Below are positions 1 to 8,040 of a DNA stretch of 32,304 nt, one piece after another (within the stretch, counting starts at the first letter, position 1; each line of letters starts with the position of its first letter). The stretch covers positions 1 through 32,304 of the forward strand of contig CAJWMA010000007.1 in assembly GCA_913042995.1 (NCBI GenBank), read 5' to 3'. The translations under genes were made by a program, and so were the position numbers. The notes beneath the pieces were generated by a model that saw nothing but the letters and a program-made list of their open reading frames with translations, was not told where the DNA came from and searched no databases. The stretch is from an uncultured bacterium (GTDB lineage: Bacteria; Planctomycetota; UBA8108).

Positions 1-584
1 CCGTTGCTCCAGGCCCGGTCGGCCCAGGTGTGCACCGCGCGCACCTTGCCGATGGCTCCGCTGCGGATGACCTCGACGCCGGTGCGGTAGGCAACGTGCG
101 AGTGGATCTGGATACCCATCTGGGTGACCACCCCGGCCTTCTTCGCCGCCAGGCGAATCTTGCGGGCTTCGTCGATCTCGTGGCAGAGGGGTTTCTGGCA
201 GTAGACGTTCTTGCCGTGGTTGAGTGCTGTCATCGTGATCGGCGCGTGCATGTGGTCCGGCACGGTCACGTGGCAGGAGTCGATGTTCTTGTGTTCCTTG
301 TCGAACATTTTCCGGAAATCGTTGAAGCGGGCGGCCTTCGGGAACTTCTTCGCGACCGAGCCGAGATGCCCGTCATCGATATCGCAGAGAGCGACGATTT
401 CAGAGTGCGGACTACTGGAGAGCATCCGGAGGTCATAGCCTCCCATGCCGGTGACGCCGCAGGCCGCGTGGCGGACCTTGGTGTTGGCCGGATAGGCGTT
501 GGCGATGGAGATGGCTCCGGCGGGAAGGACGATTCCTGCCGCCGCGCCCTTGAGGAAGCTACGACGTGTTGTTGGTTTTTTCAT
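1..584 (-). CDS. Gfo/Idh/MocA family oxidoreductase, Tat-exported (3' end cut by window)
   Basis: Reading the minus strand from the ATG at 584 gives at least 194 residues before the left edge. The N-terminus carries a twin-arginine signal (MKKPTTRRSFLKG followed by an Ala-rich hydrophobic stretch), so export by Tat is expected. After it comes a Rossmann-type NAD(P)-binding region (KVRHAACGVTGMGGYD, then IVALCDID) and the family signature around VYCQKPLCHEIDEAR, the position of the usual EKP motif. These proteins oxidise or reduce sugars or sugar derivatives; the substrate cannot be told from sequence. A GGAGAG ribosome binding site lies nine bases before the ATG. The gene diverges from the PQQ dehydrogenase gene. 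Many planctomycetes carry large families of such Tat-borne oxidoreductases, and a second one sits at 6895-7992. The C-terminal domain lies outside the window. Confidence 0.9.
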   Translation of the reverse strand, partial: MKKPTTRRSFLKGAAAGIVLPAGAISIANAYPANTKVRHAACGVTGMGGYDLRMLSSSPHSEIVALCDIDDGHLGSVAKKFPKAARFNDFRKMFDKEHKNIDSCHVTVPDHMHAPITMTALNHGKNVYCQKPLCHEIDEARKIRLAAKKAGVVTQMGIQIHSHVAYRTGVEVIRSGAIGKVRAVHTWADRAWSN

Positions 585-626
585 GGTCTCGATCTCTCCG
601 GTTTTAGAGTTTTTCTTTGTTGGAGG

Positions 627-642
627 GGGAACGGTTGTTCCC
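627..642. repeat. Short inverted repeat in divergent intergenic region
   Basis: GGGAAC, four-base loop GGTT, then GTTCCC: a perfect 6-bp stem. It lies 43 bases upstream of the minus-strand oxidoreductase start, so it could be an operator or a 5' leader hairpin. Nothing else supports a role. Confidence 0.3.
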
Positions 643-842
643 GGAGCGTTTTCTTTACGCCCATGGTATTGCATGGGAAGGCGATCGACAAGCCGCCTTC
701 ACCTCCATCTTGCGATCCAGTGCCTTGAAGCTTTTGACGATTTAAAGGACAATCGATTCACGTTTTTTCCGCTGAAATAACCAGGTTACCCCGGGAGGCA
801 GTCTTTGCCGGCCAGGTGGGTCCCGTATCAAAAGGAATCGAC

Positions 843-3152
843 ATGAGCCTGACTCGTATTCTGTTTTTGTTGTTGGCACTGGTCCTGTTCGCATCCGGTG
901 GTTGGGCAACAGAGCCCGCCCGGGTGGATTTTGATACCAGCCGTTTTGTTCCTGTTGATACCAGCGGATTGCTGGGTTCTCCCGATCCGCTGCCGCCTCT
1001 TGTTGTAGAGAAGGTTTTTCCCAATCTCAGCTTCATCAGGCCAGTCGCGCTGACCAATGCCGGTGATGGCTCCGGGCGAATCTTCGTGCTTGACCAGCCG
1101 GGGGTGATCTATGTCTTCCCCGAGGACAATGAGGTCAAGAAGCCCGGCGTCTTCCTCGACGTCAGCGAGAAGATCATGTCGCCGCTGAAGAACAGGCCAG
1201 GTCACCCCGAGGATGGCTTGCTCGGGCTCGCGTTTCACCCGGACTATAAGAACAACGGTATCTTTTTTACCTACTACACGGGCCCTTCCGAGCTCAAGGC
1301 GCCGCCCGCTCCCAAGGGCAAGCCCCAGAAGGTCCTGGGCAAGTCGATCATTTCACGCTGGAAAGTTTCGAAGGATCCTGACAAAGCGGATGCCGGTTCC
1401 GAGGTGGTTCTCTTCGAGGTTGAGCAGCCCTACGGTAATCACAATGGCGGCAGTATCGAGTTTGGTCACGATGGAATGCTCTATGTTCCCTTCGGAGATG
1501 GTGGCCTGCGTGATGATCCGCACGCCAACGGCCAGAATCTTTCTACCCTGCTGGGGACGGTGGTGAGGATCGATGTCGACAGGAAGGATCCCGGCAAGGA
1601 ATACGCGATCCCTCCGGACAATCCATTCGTCGGCGAGGCCGGAAAAAAATTCGGCAAGGGAACCCGGGGTGAGATCTGGGCCTACGGCTTCCGCAATCCC
1701 TGGCGCATGGCCTTCGATTCCCTGACCGGAGATCTCTGGCTGGGAGATGTCGGGCAGAATCTCTGGGAAGAGATCGATGTTGTCGTGCGTGGAGGAAATT
1801 ACGGCTGGAAGATTCGCGAAGGAAAGCACGCCTTCGAGAACGCGAAGGATGCGAAGAGCACCGGGCAGCCGTTCACCGAGCCGGTCTGGGAGTACAAGCG
1901 TGCAGATGGCCGGTCAATCACCGGTGGGTTGGTCTATCGCGGAAAGAAGCTCCCCGAGCTCTACGGGACCTATCTCTACGGAGACTTCGCAACCTTTAAC
2001 GTCTGGGGACTGCGCTACAACGGCAAGGAGGTGACCTCGAACACCTTGATCGCCCGCTCACAGCTTCCTGTAACAGCTTACGGGGAAACCGAGGCTGGCG
2101 AGGTTTATGTTCTCAGCTTTGAGGGACCTGCCGGGAAGGATATCAGGAAGCTGAATTTCGGCACGGTGTTCAACCTCCAGAAGGGCGGGATCTATCGTTT
2201 CGCCAGGCGCGCCGTTGCCGAGAAAAAGAGCAAGCCCTTTCCGCGCAAGCTGTCGGAGACAGGACTCTTTGCCAACCTGAAGACCCTGCAACCGGCTCCC
2301 GGGGTGATTCCCTACGATCTGAATGTTCCCCTCTGGTCTGATGGAGCTGCCAAGGACCGCCACATAGCCCTGCCGGCCGGCGGCAAGGTCAAGTTCAGCG
2401 CCAACGGCCACTGGCAGTTCCCCGTCGGTACGGTCACGATCAAGACCTTCAGCCTCGGTGAGGGCCGAAGGCTGGAGACCCGCCTGATGGTTCACTCCGA
2501 CCGTGGCTGGGATGGCTATACCTACCTGTGGAACGAGGAGCGTACCGAGGCACAACTGCTCGACTCGGCCGTGCGCCGCAGCTACAAGACCGGCAAGGAT
2601 GGCTCCCAGGAGTGGTATTACCCCAGTCGCTCGGACTGTAATTCCTGCCACACCAAGACAGCCGGGTTCGTTCTCGGTCTCAACACCCGCCAACTCAATC
2701 GTGGTCACGACTACGGTAAGGAGGAGGCCAACCAGCTGGATGTCCTTTCAAAGCTTGGGGTCTTCGATTCAAAAATCGGCAAGCCGACTGATCATCCTGC
2801 CTATCCCGATTGGGAAGCCAAGGGGGGAGATGCCGACGCCCTCGCCCGCGCCTACCTGGATGTAAATTGCTCGGTCTGCCACGCTCCGGGAGGGACAGGG
2901 GTGGCGAAGGCGGACCTCAGGTTCAACACACCGCTGGATAAGGCGGGGATTCTCAACGCCGAACCGGTCCAGAAGCGCTTTACTGTTGAGGGATCCAGGG
3001 TGATCCTGCCCGGCAAGCCAAAGAAGTCCGAGTTGCTGCTGCGGATGATGCTCAAGGGAGAGGGACGAATGCCCACCATCGCGAGCTCGAAGGTTGACGA
3101 GAAAGCGGTCAAGGTCATCAAGCGCTGGATCAGGAAGCTTCCGGCGGAGTAA
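843..3152 (+). CDS. PQQ-dependent sugar dehydrogenase (GSDH family) fused to C-terminal diheme cytochrome c domain
   Basis: A 769-residue periplasmic protein. I chose the ATG at 843 over an in-frame ATG at 816 because AAAGGAA precedes it and it gives a clean signal peptide (MSLTRILFLLLALVLFASG). Residues about 45-460 form the glucose/sorbosone dehydrogenase beta-propeller: GNHNGG with the likely catalytic His200, FRNPWR, GDVGQN and GGNYGW are all present. The C-terminal part starts with PYDLNVPLWSDGA and carries two haem-binding motifs, CNSCH (599-603) and CSVCH (676-680), with a Met-containing GRMP segment near the end as a possible ligand. In this family PQQ takes electrons from an aldose or similar substrate; the attached haems would pass them on without a separate cytochrome. 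The substrate is unknown. It has its own upstream region and diverges from the oxidoreductase at 1-584. Confidence 0.9.
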   Translation: MSLTRILFLLLALVLFASGGWATEPARVDFDTSRFVPVDTSGLLGSPDPLPPLVVEKVFPNLSFIRPVALTNAGDGSGRIFVLDQPGVIYVFPEDNEVKKPGVFLDVSEKIMSPLKNRPGHPEDGLLGLAFHPDYKNNGIFFTYYTGPSELKAPPAPKGKPQKVLGKSIISRWKVSKDPDKADAGSEVVLFEVEQPYGNHNGGSIEFGHDGMLYVPFGDGGLRDDPHANGQNLSTLLGTVVRIDVDRKDPGKEYAIPPDNPFVGEAGKKFGKGTRGEIWAYGFRNPWRMAFDSLTGDLWLGDVGQNLWEEIDVVVRGGNYGWKIREGKHAFENAKDAKSTGQPFTEPVWEYKRADGRSITGGLVYRGKKLPELYGTYLYGDFATFNVWGLRYNGKEVTSNTLIARSQLPVTAYGETEAGEVYVLSFEGPAGKDIRKLNFGTVFNLQKGGIYRFARRAVAEKKSKPFPRKLSETGLFANLKTLQPAPGVIPYDLNVPLWSDGAAKDRHIALPAGGKVKFSANGHWQFPVGTVTIKTFSLGEGRRLETRLMVHSDRGWDGYTYLWNEERTEAQLLDSAVRRSYKTGKDGSQEWYYPSRSDCNSCHTKTAGFVLGLNTRQLNRGHDYGKEEANQLDVLSKLGVFDSKIGKPTDHPAYPDWEAKGGDADALARAYLDVNCSVCHAPGGTGVAKADLRFNTPLDKAGILNAEPVQKRFTVEGSRVILPGKPKKSELLLRMMLKGEGRMPTIASSKVDEKAVKVIKRWIRKLPAE

Positions 3153-3277
3153 AGGCGCCCTGGGAAGTGTCGGTTGGCTTAACACGCTTGAATGTGCCGC
3201 CTGTTTGGATTCCAATAAGTGTTCAACTCAACCTCACGGGTCTGAGGTCTGGGCCTTTCGGGCGCGGTAATTAAAAC

Positions 3278-3297
3278 AGTGACCGCTTACGGTCACT
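3278..3297. repeat. Perfect 8-bp inverted repeat upstream of the secreted repeat protein
   Basis: AGTGACCG, loop CTTA, then CGGTCACT. It ends 42 bases before the ATG at 3340. No T-run follows, so it is not an intrinsic terminator. A DNA operator or a leader hairpin is possible. Confidence 0.45.
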
Positions 3298-3339
3298 CTC
3301 TCGCGCCGTTGTTATTCATAATCGTCAGGAGAACTTCAC

Positions 3340-6300
3340 ATGTTTTCACGCAAGGTGTTTGTGATTGTCTGTGTCCTGGGGCTTTTATTTTCCGGTTCTC
3401 CCAATCCAGCGGTTTCGCAGGAACTCGAGGGCGCCTTTATTTTCGGTTCCAGGAATCTCTCCTGCGCTGTTGAGAGCGCCCCGGGCGAGACCTACACAAT
3501 GGTCCATCATTCTTCTCCCGGCGCGATCGCCTACGAGTCTCAGCGTGGGTGGGGATACGAGGTTCTCGTTCCCGGCGATGCATCCCGCGGCGGCTACGGC
3601 CAGTTCGGCCCGTTCGACGATTCGCCGAACGGACGCACCGCCTTTGTCGATAACAGCTGTCCCACGGAGATCTACGATTCCTTCATCGGCGCCAAGAACT
3701 TCATGATGAATTGCGACGAGTTTGTCGTCGGTGACCGGGAGACAGCCTGCTCCGAGGTTGGACTGACTCCCGACGGCATCATCTTCCGCATCGATGTTCC
3801 CAATGGTTTCTATCGTTTCGTTGGCGCCTTCGGCTCCGCTGACAATCGCCACACCAGCCGGATCCTCATCGAGAATGGCGGAGAAGGTAATCCGAGCATG
3901 ATCTCCGATGACCACGTGGTGCTCGTCAACAACCATGACCAGGCGGAGCACTGCCCGGGCACCTTCGCCAGGGTTGGCTTCGGCTGCAAGCTGCCGCCTG
4001 AGGGAAATGGTCCGCTGTTCATCGATATGGATGAAGATGGGTACAGCAGCGATGGCGGGCCAGCGAGCCCGGTCATCGAGGTTACCGAAGGCTACATCAG
4101 GATGCACCAGCTGCAGGGCAATGCAAATGGCGGAGCCTGCGGAGCGCGGGATCCCAATGGCGGTAACGCGGTGTTGCTGGAGATCTGGAGTGTTGAGGGA
4201 GAGGACGCTGGCGGGTTTCTCGTCGGGCTCAATCGAACGTTCAATCCCGCTCCATTCTCTCCCGGGCAGACGGTGGCGATAAGCCTGGATGTTTCAAATG
4301 TCCAGGGAACGACCACTGTAGCCGAGACCTTCCCCGAGGGCTGGACGCTTGTGGAGGCTGGGGGCGGAGCTGTCGAGGGCAACACCGTGACCTTCTCGGT
4401 AGATGCTGACAGCGTTATCGAATATTCGGTAAGGTCTCCTTCCGGGCAGTGCGGCGCGAGCGAGTTTTCCGCGATGCTCACGCCCGAGGGGGGGTGCGAG
4501 TCAAGCTCATCCTCTTCCGCCGTCTGTGAGCCTGTGGATTGCGGCCTGCGAAGCACCGGTGGTCCTTCCAGGATGCTCCAGATTGGTCCGATCGACCTCG
4601 GCGCCGTGGCGGGACCGGCCTGCGATGATTCCGGCCGACTCGGCGCCACCGATTATCTCACCGATGGTGAGATCGGCGAGACCAACCTCCTGTTCGAGGA
4701 GGGAGATGAGGTCCTGCCTGATTTCGGAGGGGAGGCTGGAGGAGTCGGCGTGGCGTTCGCCATGAATCCCGAGATCAACCCCGGGGGCCTGGATGGGATT
4801 CTCAACGTCTGGTCGGCGCAGACCGACAACTTTGGCTACATCAACCACAACCTGGCTGAGAATATTGGCGACCCGGTAGATGATTACATTATCTACAGCC
4901 TGACCTACCTGGAGAACACGACCGACAGCTGTCTCGAAACGATCCTGGAGGTTGGCAGCGATGACGCGGTCAAGGTGATCCTGAACGGCTCCATGATCCA
5001 CCTCAACGCGGTCTGCAGGGGCGTGCCGGGCTACGGGGCCGGTGATATGATCCCCACCACTCTGGTACCCGGCGGCAATGTGGTTCTCATCGCGGTGGTC
5101 GAACGCGGCGGCGGGACGGGCGTGAGGCTGGTGGTTCGCGATACGGCCGGCCAGCCGCTGGTGGATGGAAGCGTTCTCGCTTCCTGCAACCCGCCGGCTG
5201 ATGTCGTCGGTTCCGCCAGCGCGACCCGTTCGATCGAGGTACTTTCTCCCGCCGAGCCTGGCGGCGAAATCAACGTGACCCTCGAGGTCCGCGGAGTCGT
5301 CGCCGGGGCGACCCTGGTGGAAACCTTCCCGGAAGGTCTCGAGGTAGTCGATGATGGAGGCGGAATCGTAGAGGGCAACACCATCACCTTCAGCCCGGAT
5401 GCGGCTGGCGAGGTGATCTACGTTGTCGCCCTGCCGGAAGAAGATTGTCCATTTGATACCGCGGAGTTCTCGGGTTCCTTCTCAGCGGAAGGCGCCTGCG
5501 ATTCCCAGGTAAGAGGCGATACGAGGGTCGGCTGTGTACAGCCTCCCTGTGAGCCTGATCCCGAAGCGCCGGAGGCCGAACTGGTGGCGGCCTTTGTCTT
5601 CGGGGTCCACTTTGATATCTGCGCGGTTCCCAACGATGATGGATTTGAGTACACCATCGTCAGCCAGACAGGTCCTGATGCGGTGGCCTATGATGAGGTG
5701 CGGGGCTGGGGTTACGAGGAGATCGTTCCCGGTGACGCCAGCCGCGGAGGCTACGGCCGCTTCGGTCCTTTTGATGACAGTCCAAATGACCGTAACCGCT
5801 TTGTCGGCGCCTGCCCGGAGGTCGTCTACGATTCCTTCATCGGCGCCAAGAACTTCCCAAGTCCCTGTGACGCCGGAATCGTCGGTGACCCGGACACTAC
5901 CTGTTTCGATGGCGGTGTCCCGCCCTCGGGACTCGTCTTCCGTGTCGACCTGCCGGACAACGGGCTCTACCGTTTCGTTGCGGTCGTTGGAGAGGCTGAC
6001 AATCCTCATGCCCACACCGTTGTTGTAGAAGATGGCGGGGAGGGTCCTCCCAGCGGTATCGGGGAAAACAACTTCGCCTTCCTGGTGCAGAATTTTGACC
6101 AGAACCAGCAGACAACCGGGCAGGTGAAGCCTGATTGTCTTGGCTGCGGGGTGTTTGCCAGGGTTGGATTCGATGACAAGATTCCGCCCCTGGGAGACGG
6201 GGTAGCTCCGGATCCCCAGTTCGTGAACTTCGACAGCGATGGGCTTCCCACCGCGAACTGTCCCGACAGTCCTGTTCTCGAGGTTACCGAGGGCTATGTC

Positions 6301-6828
6301 CGGATGCACCAGCTGCAGGGTAACGCCAATGTAGGCCCCGGCAGCAAGAACAACGGCACCCTGGCCGATCCCAACGGCGGGGACGTGGTCCTGCTCGAGG
6401 TCTGGCGCGTTGGAGATGGCGGAGAGCCTCCTCCGCCCCCTCCGGTTGAGGTTTGTGACAACGGCATCGATGACGACGAGGATGGCGCCACCGACTGTGA
6501 CGACGCCGATTGTTCCGATGAGGAGAGTTGCCAGGAGCCGGCAGGAGACCTTTTCCGCCGCGGAGATGCGGATGCCAACGGCGCCATGCAGCTGACCGAC
6601 GCGGTCTTTGTTCTGCTCTACCTCTTCTCTGGTGGGGGAGAGCCGCCTTGCATGGAGGCTTCGGATGCCGACAACAACGGCGCCCTGCAGCTGACCGACG
6701 CGGTCTACGTCCTGCTCTACCTTTTCTCCGGTGGAGATGCTCCGCCGGCGCCCGGCCCTGGAGAATGCGGGCCTGATACCGGAGATGTGGACCTTGGCTG
6801 CGGTGTCTACGACAGCTGCGGCGCCTGA
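3340..6828 (+). CDS. Large secreted protein with duplicated carbohydrate-binding-like modules and C-terminal dockerin-like repeats
   Basis: 1162 residues; ATG at 3340 with AGGAGA eight bases upstream. Signal peptide at about 1-27 (MFSRKVFVIVCVLGLLFSG). Layout: module A at about 29-287; a beta-sandwich B (TFPEGWTLVEAGGG) at about 293-397; a central domain C at about 398-620 (GSDDAVKVILNG, resembling galactose-binding or PA14-like folds); B' (TFPEGLEVVDDGGG) at about 622-740; A' at about 746-1027. A and A' share RGWGYE, VPGDASRGGYG, YDSFIGAKNF and MHQLQGNAN. They resemble malectin-like or rhamnogalacturonan-esterase-associated binding domains (F-R-V-D-LP-x-G-x-YR), which is inference. After a Pro linker comes an Asp/Cys-rich motif (CDNGIDDDEDG, from 1039) and two dockerin-like calcium loops at 1076 and 1109. 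The Cys-containing tail after the repeats is common in planctomycete exported proteins. No catalytic domain is visible. Probably cell-surface or extracellular binding. Confidence 0.85.
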   Translation: MFSRKVFVIVCVLGLLFSGSPNPAVSQELEGAFIFGSRNLSCAVESAPGETYTMVHHSSPGAIAYESQRGWGYEVLVPGDASRGGYGQFGPFDDSPNGRTAFVDNSCPTEIYDSFIGAKNFMMNCDEFVVGDRETACSEVGLTPDGIIFRIDVPNGFYRFVGAFGSADNRHTSRILIENGGEGNPSMISDDHVVLVNNHDQAEHCPGTFARVGFGCKLPPEGNGPLFIDMDEDGYSSDGGPASPVIEVTEGYIRMHQLQGNANGGACGARDPNGGNAVLLEIWSVEGEDAGGFLVGLNRTFNPAPFSPGQTVAISLDVSNVQGTTTVAETFPEGWTLVEAGGGAVEGNTVTFSVDADSVIEYSVRSPSGQCGASEFSAMLTPEGGCESSSSSSAVCEPVDCGLRSTGGPSRMLQIGPIDLGAVAGPACDDSGRLGATDYLTDGEIGETNLLFEEGDEVLPDFGGEAGGVGVAFAMNPEINPGGLDGILNVWSAQTDNFGYINHNLAENIGDPVDDYIIYSLTYLENTTDSCLETILEVGSDDAVKVILNGSMIHLNAVCRGVPGYGAGDMIPTTLVPGGNVVLIAVVERGGGTGVRLVVRDTAGQPLVDGSVLASCNPPADVVGSASATRSIEVLSPAEPGGEINVTLEVRGVVAGATLVETFPEGLEVVDDGGGIVEGNTITFSPDAAGEVIYVVALPEEDCPFDTAEFSGSFSAEGACDSQVRGDTRVGCVQPPCEPDPEAPEAELVAAFVFGVHFDICAVPNDDGFEYTIVSQTGPDAVAYDEVRGWGYEEIVPGDASRGGYGRFGPFDDSPNDRNRFVGACPEVVYDSFIGAKNFPSPCDAGIVGDPDTTCFDGGVPPSGLVFRVDLPDNGLYRFVAVVGEADNPHAHTVVVEDGGEGPPSGIGENNFAFLVQNFDQNQQTTGQVKPDCLGCGVFARVGFDDKIPPLGDGVAPDPQFVNFDSDGLPTANCPDSPVLEVTEGYVRMHQLQGNANVGPGSKNNGTLADPNGGDVVLLEVWRVGDGGEPPPPPPVEVCDNGIDDDEDGATDCDDADCSDEESCQEPAGDLFRRGDADANGAMQLTDAVFVLLYLFSGGGEPPCMEASDADNNGALQLTDAVYVLLYLFSGGDAPPAPGPGECGPDTGDVDLGCGVYDSCGA
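6577..6735 (+). repeat. Tandem 99-bp dockerin-like repeat inside the secreted protein gene
   Basis: Two copies with a 99-bp (33-residue) period begin at the AACGGCGCC at 6577 and at 6676. Both encode NGAxQLTDAV followed by LLYLFSGG. The two copies are almost identical over the LTDAV segment, which suggests recent duplication or gene conversion. Confidence 0.7.
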
Positions 6829-6831
6829 GAG

Positions 6832-6877
6832 GATGCTTGCGGGCCGACCTGCGGGGAGGCTCGCAAGCGTCTTTTTT
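6832..6877 (+). terminator. Rho-independent terminator after the secreted repeat protein
   Basis: GATGCTTGCGGG pairs with CTCGCAAGCGTC (about 12 bp including two G-T pairs) and is followed directly by TTTTTT. It begins three bases after the stop codon and separates this gene from the oxidoreductase at 6895. Confidence 0.8.
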
Positions 6878-6894
6878 CGGCTGAGGAGTAAAAG

Positions 6895-7992
6895 ATGAGC
6901 GATCTATTTTCCCGGCGCGCCTTTCTTTCCCGTTCCGGCCAGGCCACGGCCGTTGCGGCCGGTGCCATGACGTCGCCCGGCAGGGTCGCCGGCCAGGCGG
7001 AGGGGAAAAAGAAGATTCGCATCGCCCAGCTTGGCGTCGGTCACGCGCATGCGGCCGGCAAGATGCAGGCCTATCGCCAGAGCGGAGCTTTCGAGGTGGT
7101 CGGGGTCTGCGAGCCGGATGAGTCCCTGAGGCGGAAGGCCAGCGCAGCCGGGGTATACAAGGATCTTCGCTGGGTCACCCGGGAAGAGCTGCTCAACCTG
7201 CCCGGGCTCCAGGCGGTCGCGGTGGAAACCCGTGTCCGCGATTCGCTGGACCATGCCGAGGCCTGTGTGGATGCCGGCCTCCATATCCATCTCGACAAGC
7301 CCGCGGGCTCTTCGCTGCCGAAGTTCAGGAAGATTTTGCGCGCCGCCGCGGACCGGGAAAGGGTGGTCCAGATGGGGTATATGTACCGCTACAATCCGGG
7401 CATCGTCTTCCTGCGCGAGGCCCTCCAGAAAGGCTGGCTGGGAGAGGTCTTCGAGGTACATACGGTGATGAGCAAGGTGGTGGACGCCGGCGGCAGGAAG
7501 ATCCTGGCGGAATACCCCGGAGGCGTCATGTTCGAGCTCGGCTGCCACATCATCGATCTCGTGGTCGGAGTGCTAGGCGCGCCTCGGAAGGTCTCAGCCT
7601 TTCCGCGCCACTCGAGCGAGCTGGCTGATGGCCTGGTCGATAATATGCTTGCCGTGCTCGAATATCCCAGGGCCCTGGCTACGGTCAAGTCGAGCGCCCA
7701 GGAGGTCGAGGGTTTTGCCCGCCGGCACCTTGTGGTCTGCGGCAGCGAGGGTACGCTCCAGGTCCAGCCGCTCGATTCACCAGCCGTCCGGCTGGCGCTC
7801 TCGAAGCCGAGGGGGAAATTCAGGCGAGGCTACCAGGATGTTCGTTTTCCGCGCTACTCCCGCTATGTCGATGACGCTGCCGATTTCGCCCGGATTATCA
7901 GGGGCGAGAAAGAGAGCGATTTCAGCATAGAGCACGATGAGGCGGTTCAGCGCGTTGTTCTCGAGGCCTGTGGGCTGCCTGTCGATCGTTGA
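6895..7992 (+). CDS. Gfo/Idh/MocA family oxidoreductase with Tat-like signal
   Basis: 365 residues, close to the usual family length. The ATG at 6895 follows GAGGAG at good spacing. The N-terminus reads SRRAFLSRSGQ followed by an Ala/Gly-rich stretch, which fits a Tat signal. The NAD(P)-binding fold begins at KIRIAQLGVGHAHA. LDKPAG matches the EKP signature, and GVMFELGCHIIDLVVG matches the conserved C-terminal domain motif with the active-site-region His. The family acts on sugars and polyols; the substrate is unknown. The gene stands behind a strong terminator, so it is probably transcribed on its own from within the short gap. It converges on the PQQ-propeller gene with 17 bases between stops. 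It is not a close duplicate of the oxidoreductase at 1-584. Confidence 0.9.
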   Translation: MSDLFSRRAFLSRSGQATAVAAGAMTSPGRVAGQAEGKKKIRIAQLGVGHAHAAGKMQAYRQSGAFEVVGVCEPDESLRRKASAAGVYKDLRWVTREELLNLPGLQAVAVETRVRDSLDHAEACVDAGLHIHLDKPAGSSLPKFRKILRAAADRERVVQMGYMYRYNPGIVFLREALQKGWLGEVFEVHTVMSKVVDAGGRKILAEYPGGVMFELGCHIIDLVVGVLGAPRKVSAFPRHSSELADGLVDNMLAVLEYPRALATVKSSAQEVEGFARRHLVVCGSEGTLQVQPLDSPAVRLALSKPRGKFRRGYQDVRFPRYSRYVDDAADFARIIRGEKESDFSIEHDEAVQRVVLEACGLPVDR

Positions 7993-8040
7993 GACCGCGT
8001 CCTCCGTGACTACTTTGCCTTGGTCTCTTTACGGAGGTCT
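7991..8040. terminator. Possible bidirectional terminator region between convergent genes
   Basis: Two competing inverted repeats overlap here: GAGACC (7991-7996) with GGTCTC (8022-8027) followed by TTT, and CCTCCGT (8001-8007) with ACGGAGG (8031-8037). Both overlap the 3' end of the minus-strand gene. The T-run is short, so this is tentative. Confidence 0.3.

Noticed and set aside
30-728. 232-codon plus-strand frame at the left edge
   Set aside because: The opposite strand encodes a clear Tat-signal Gfo/Idh/MocA oxidoreductase over the same bases.
3205-3215. TTGGATTCCAA short palindrome
   Set aside because: Five-base arms are too short to claim a site without other copies.
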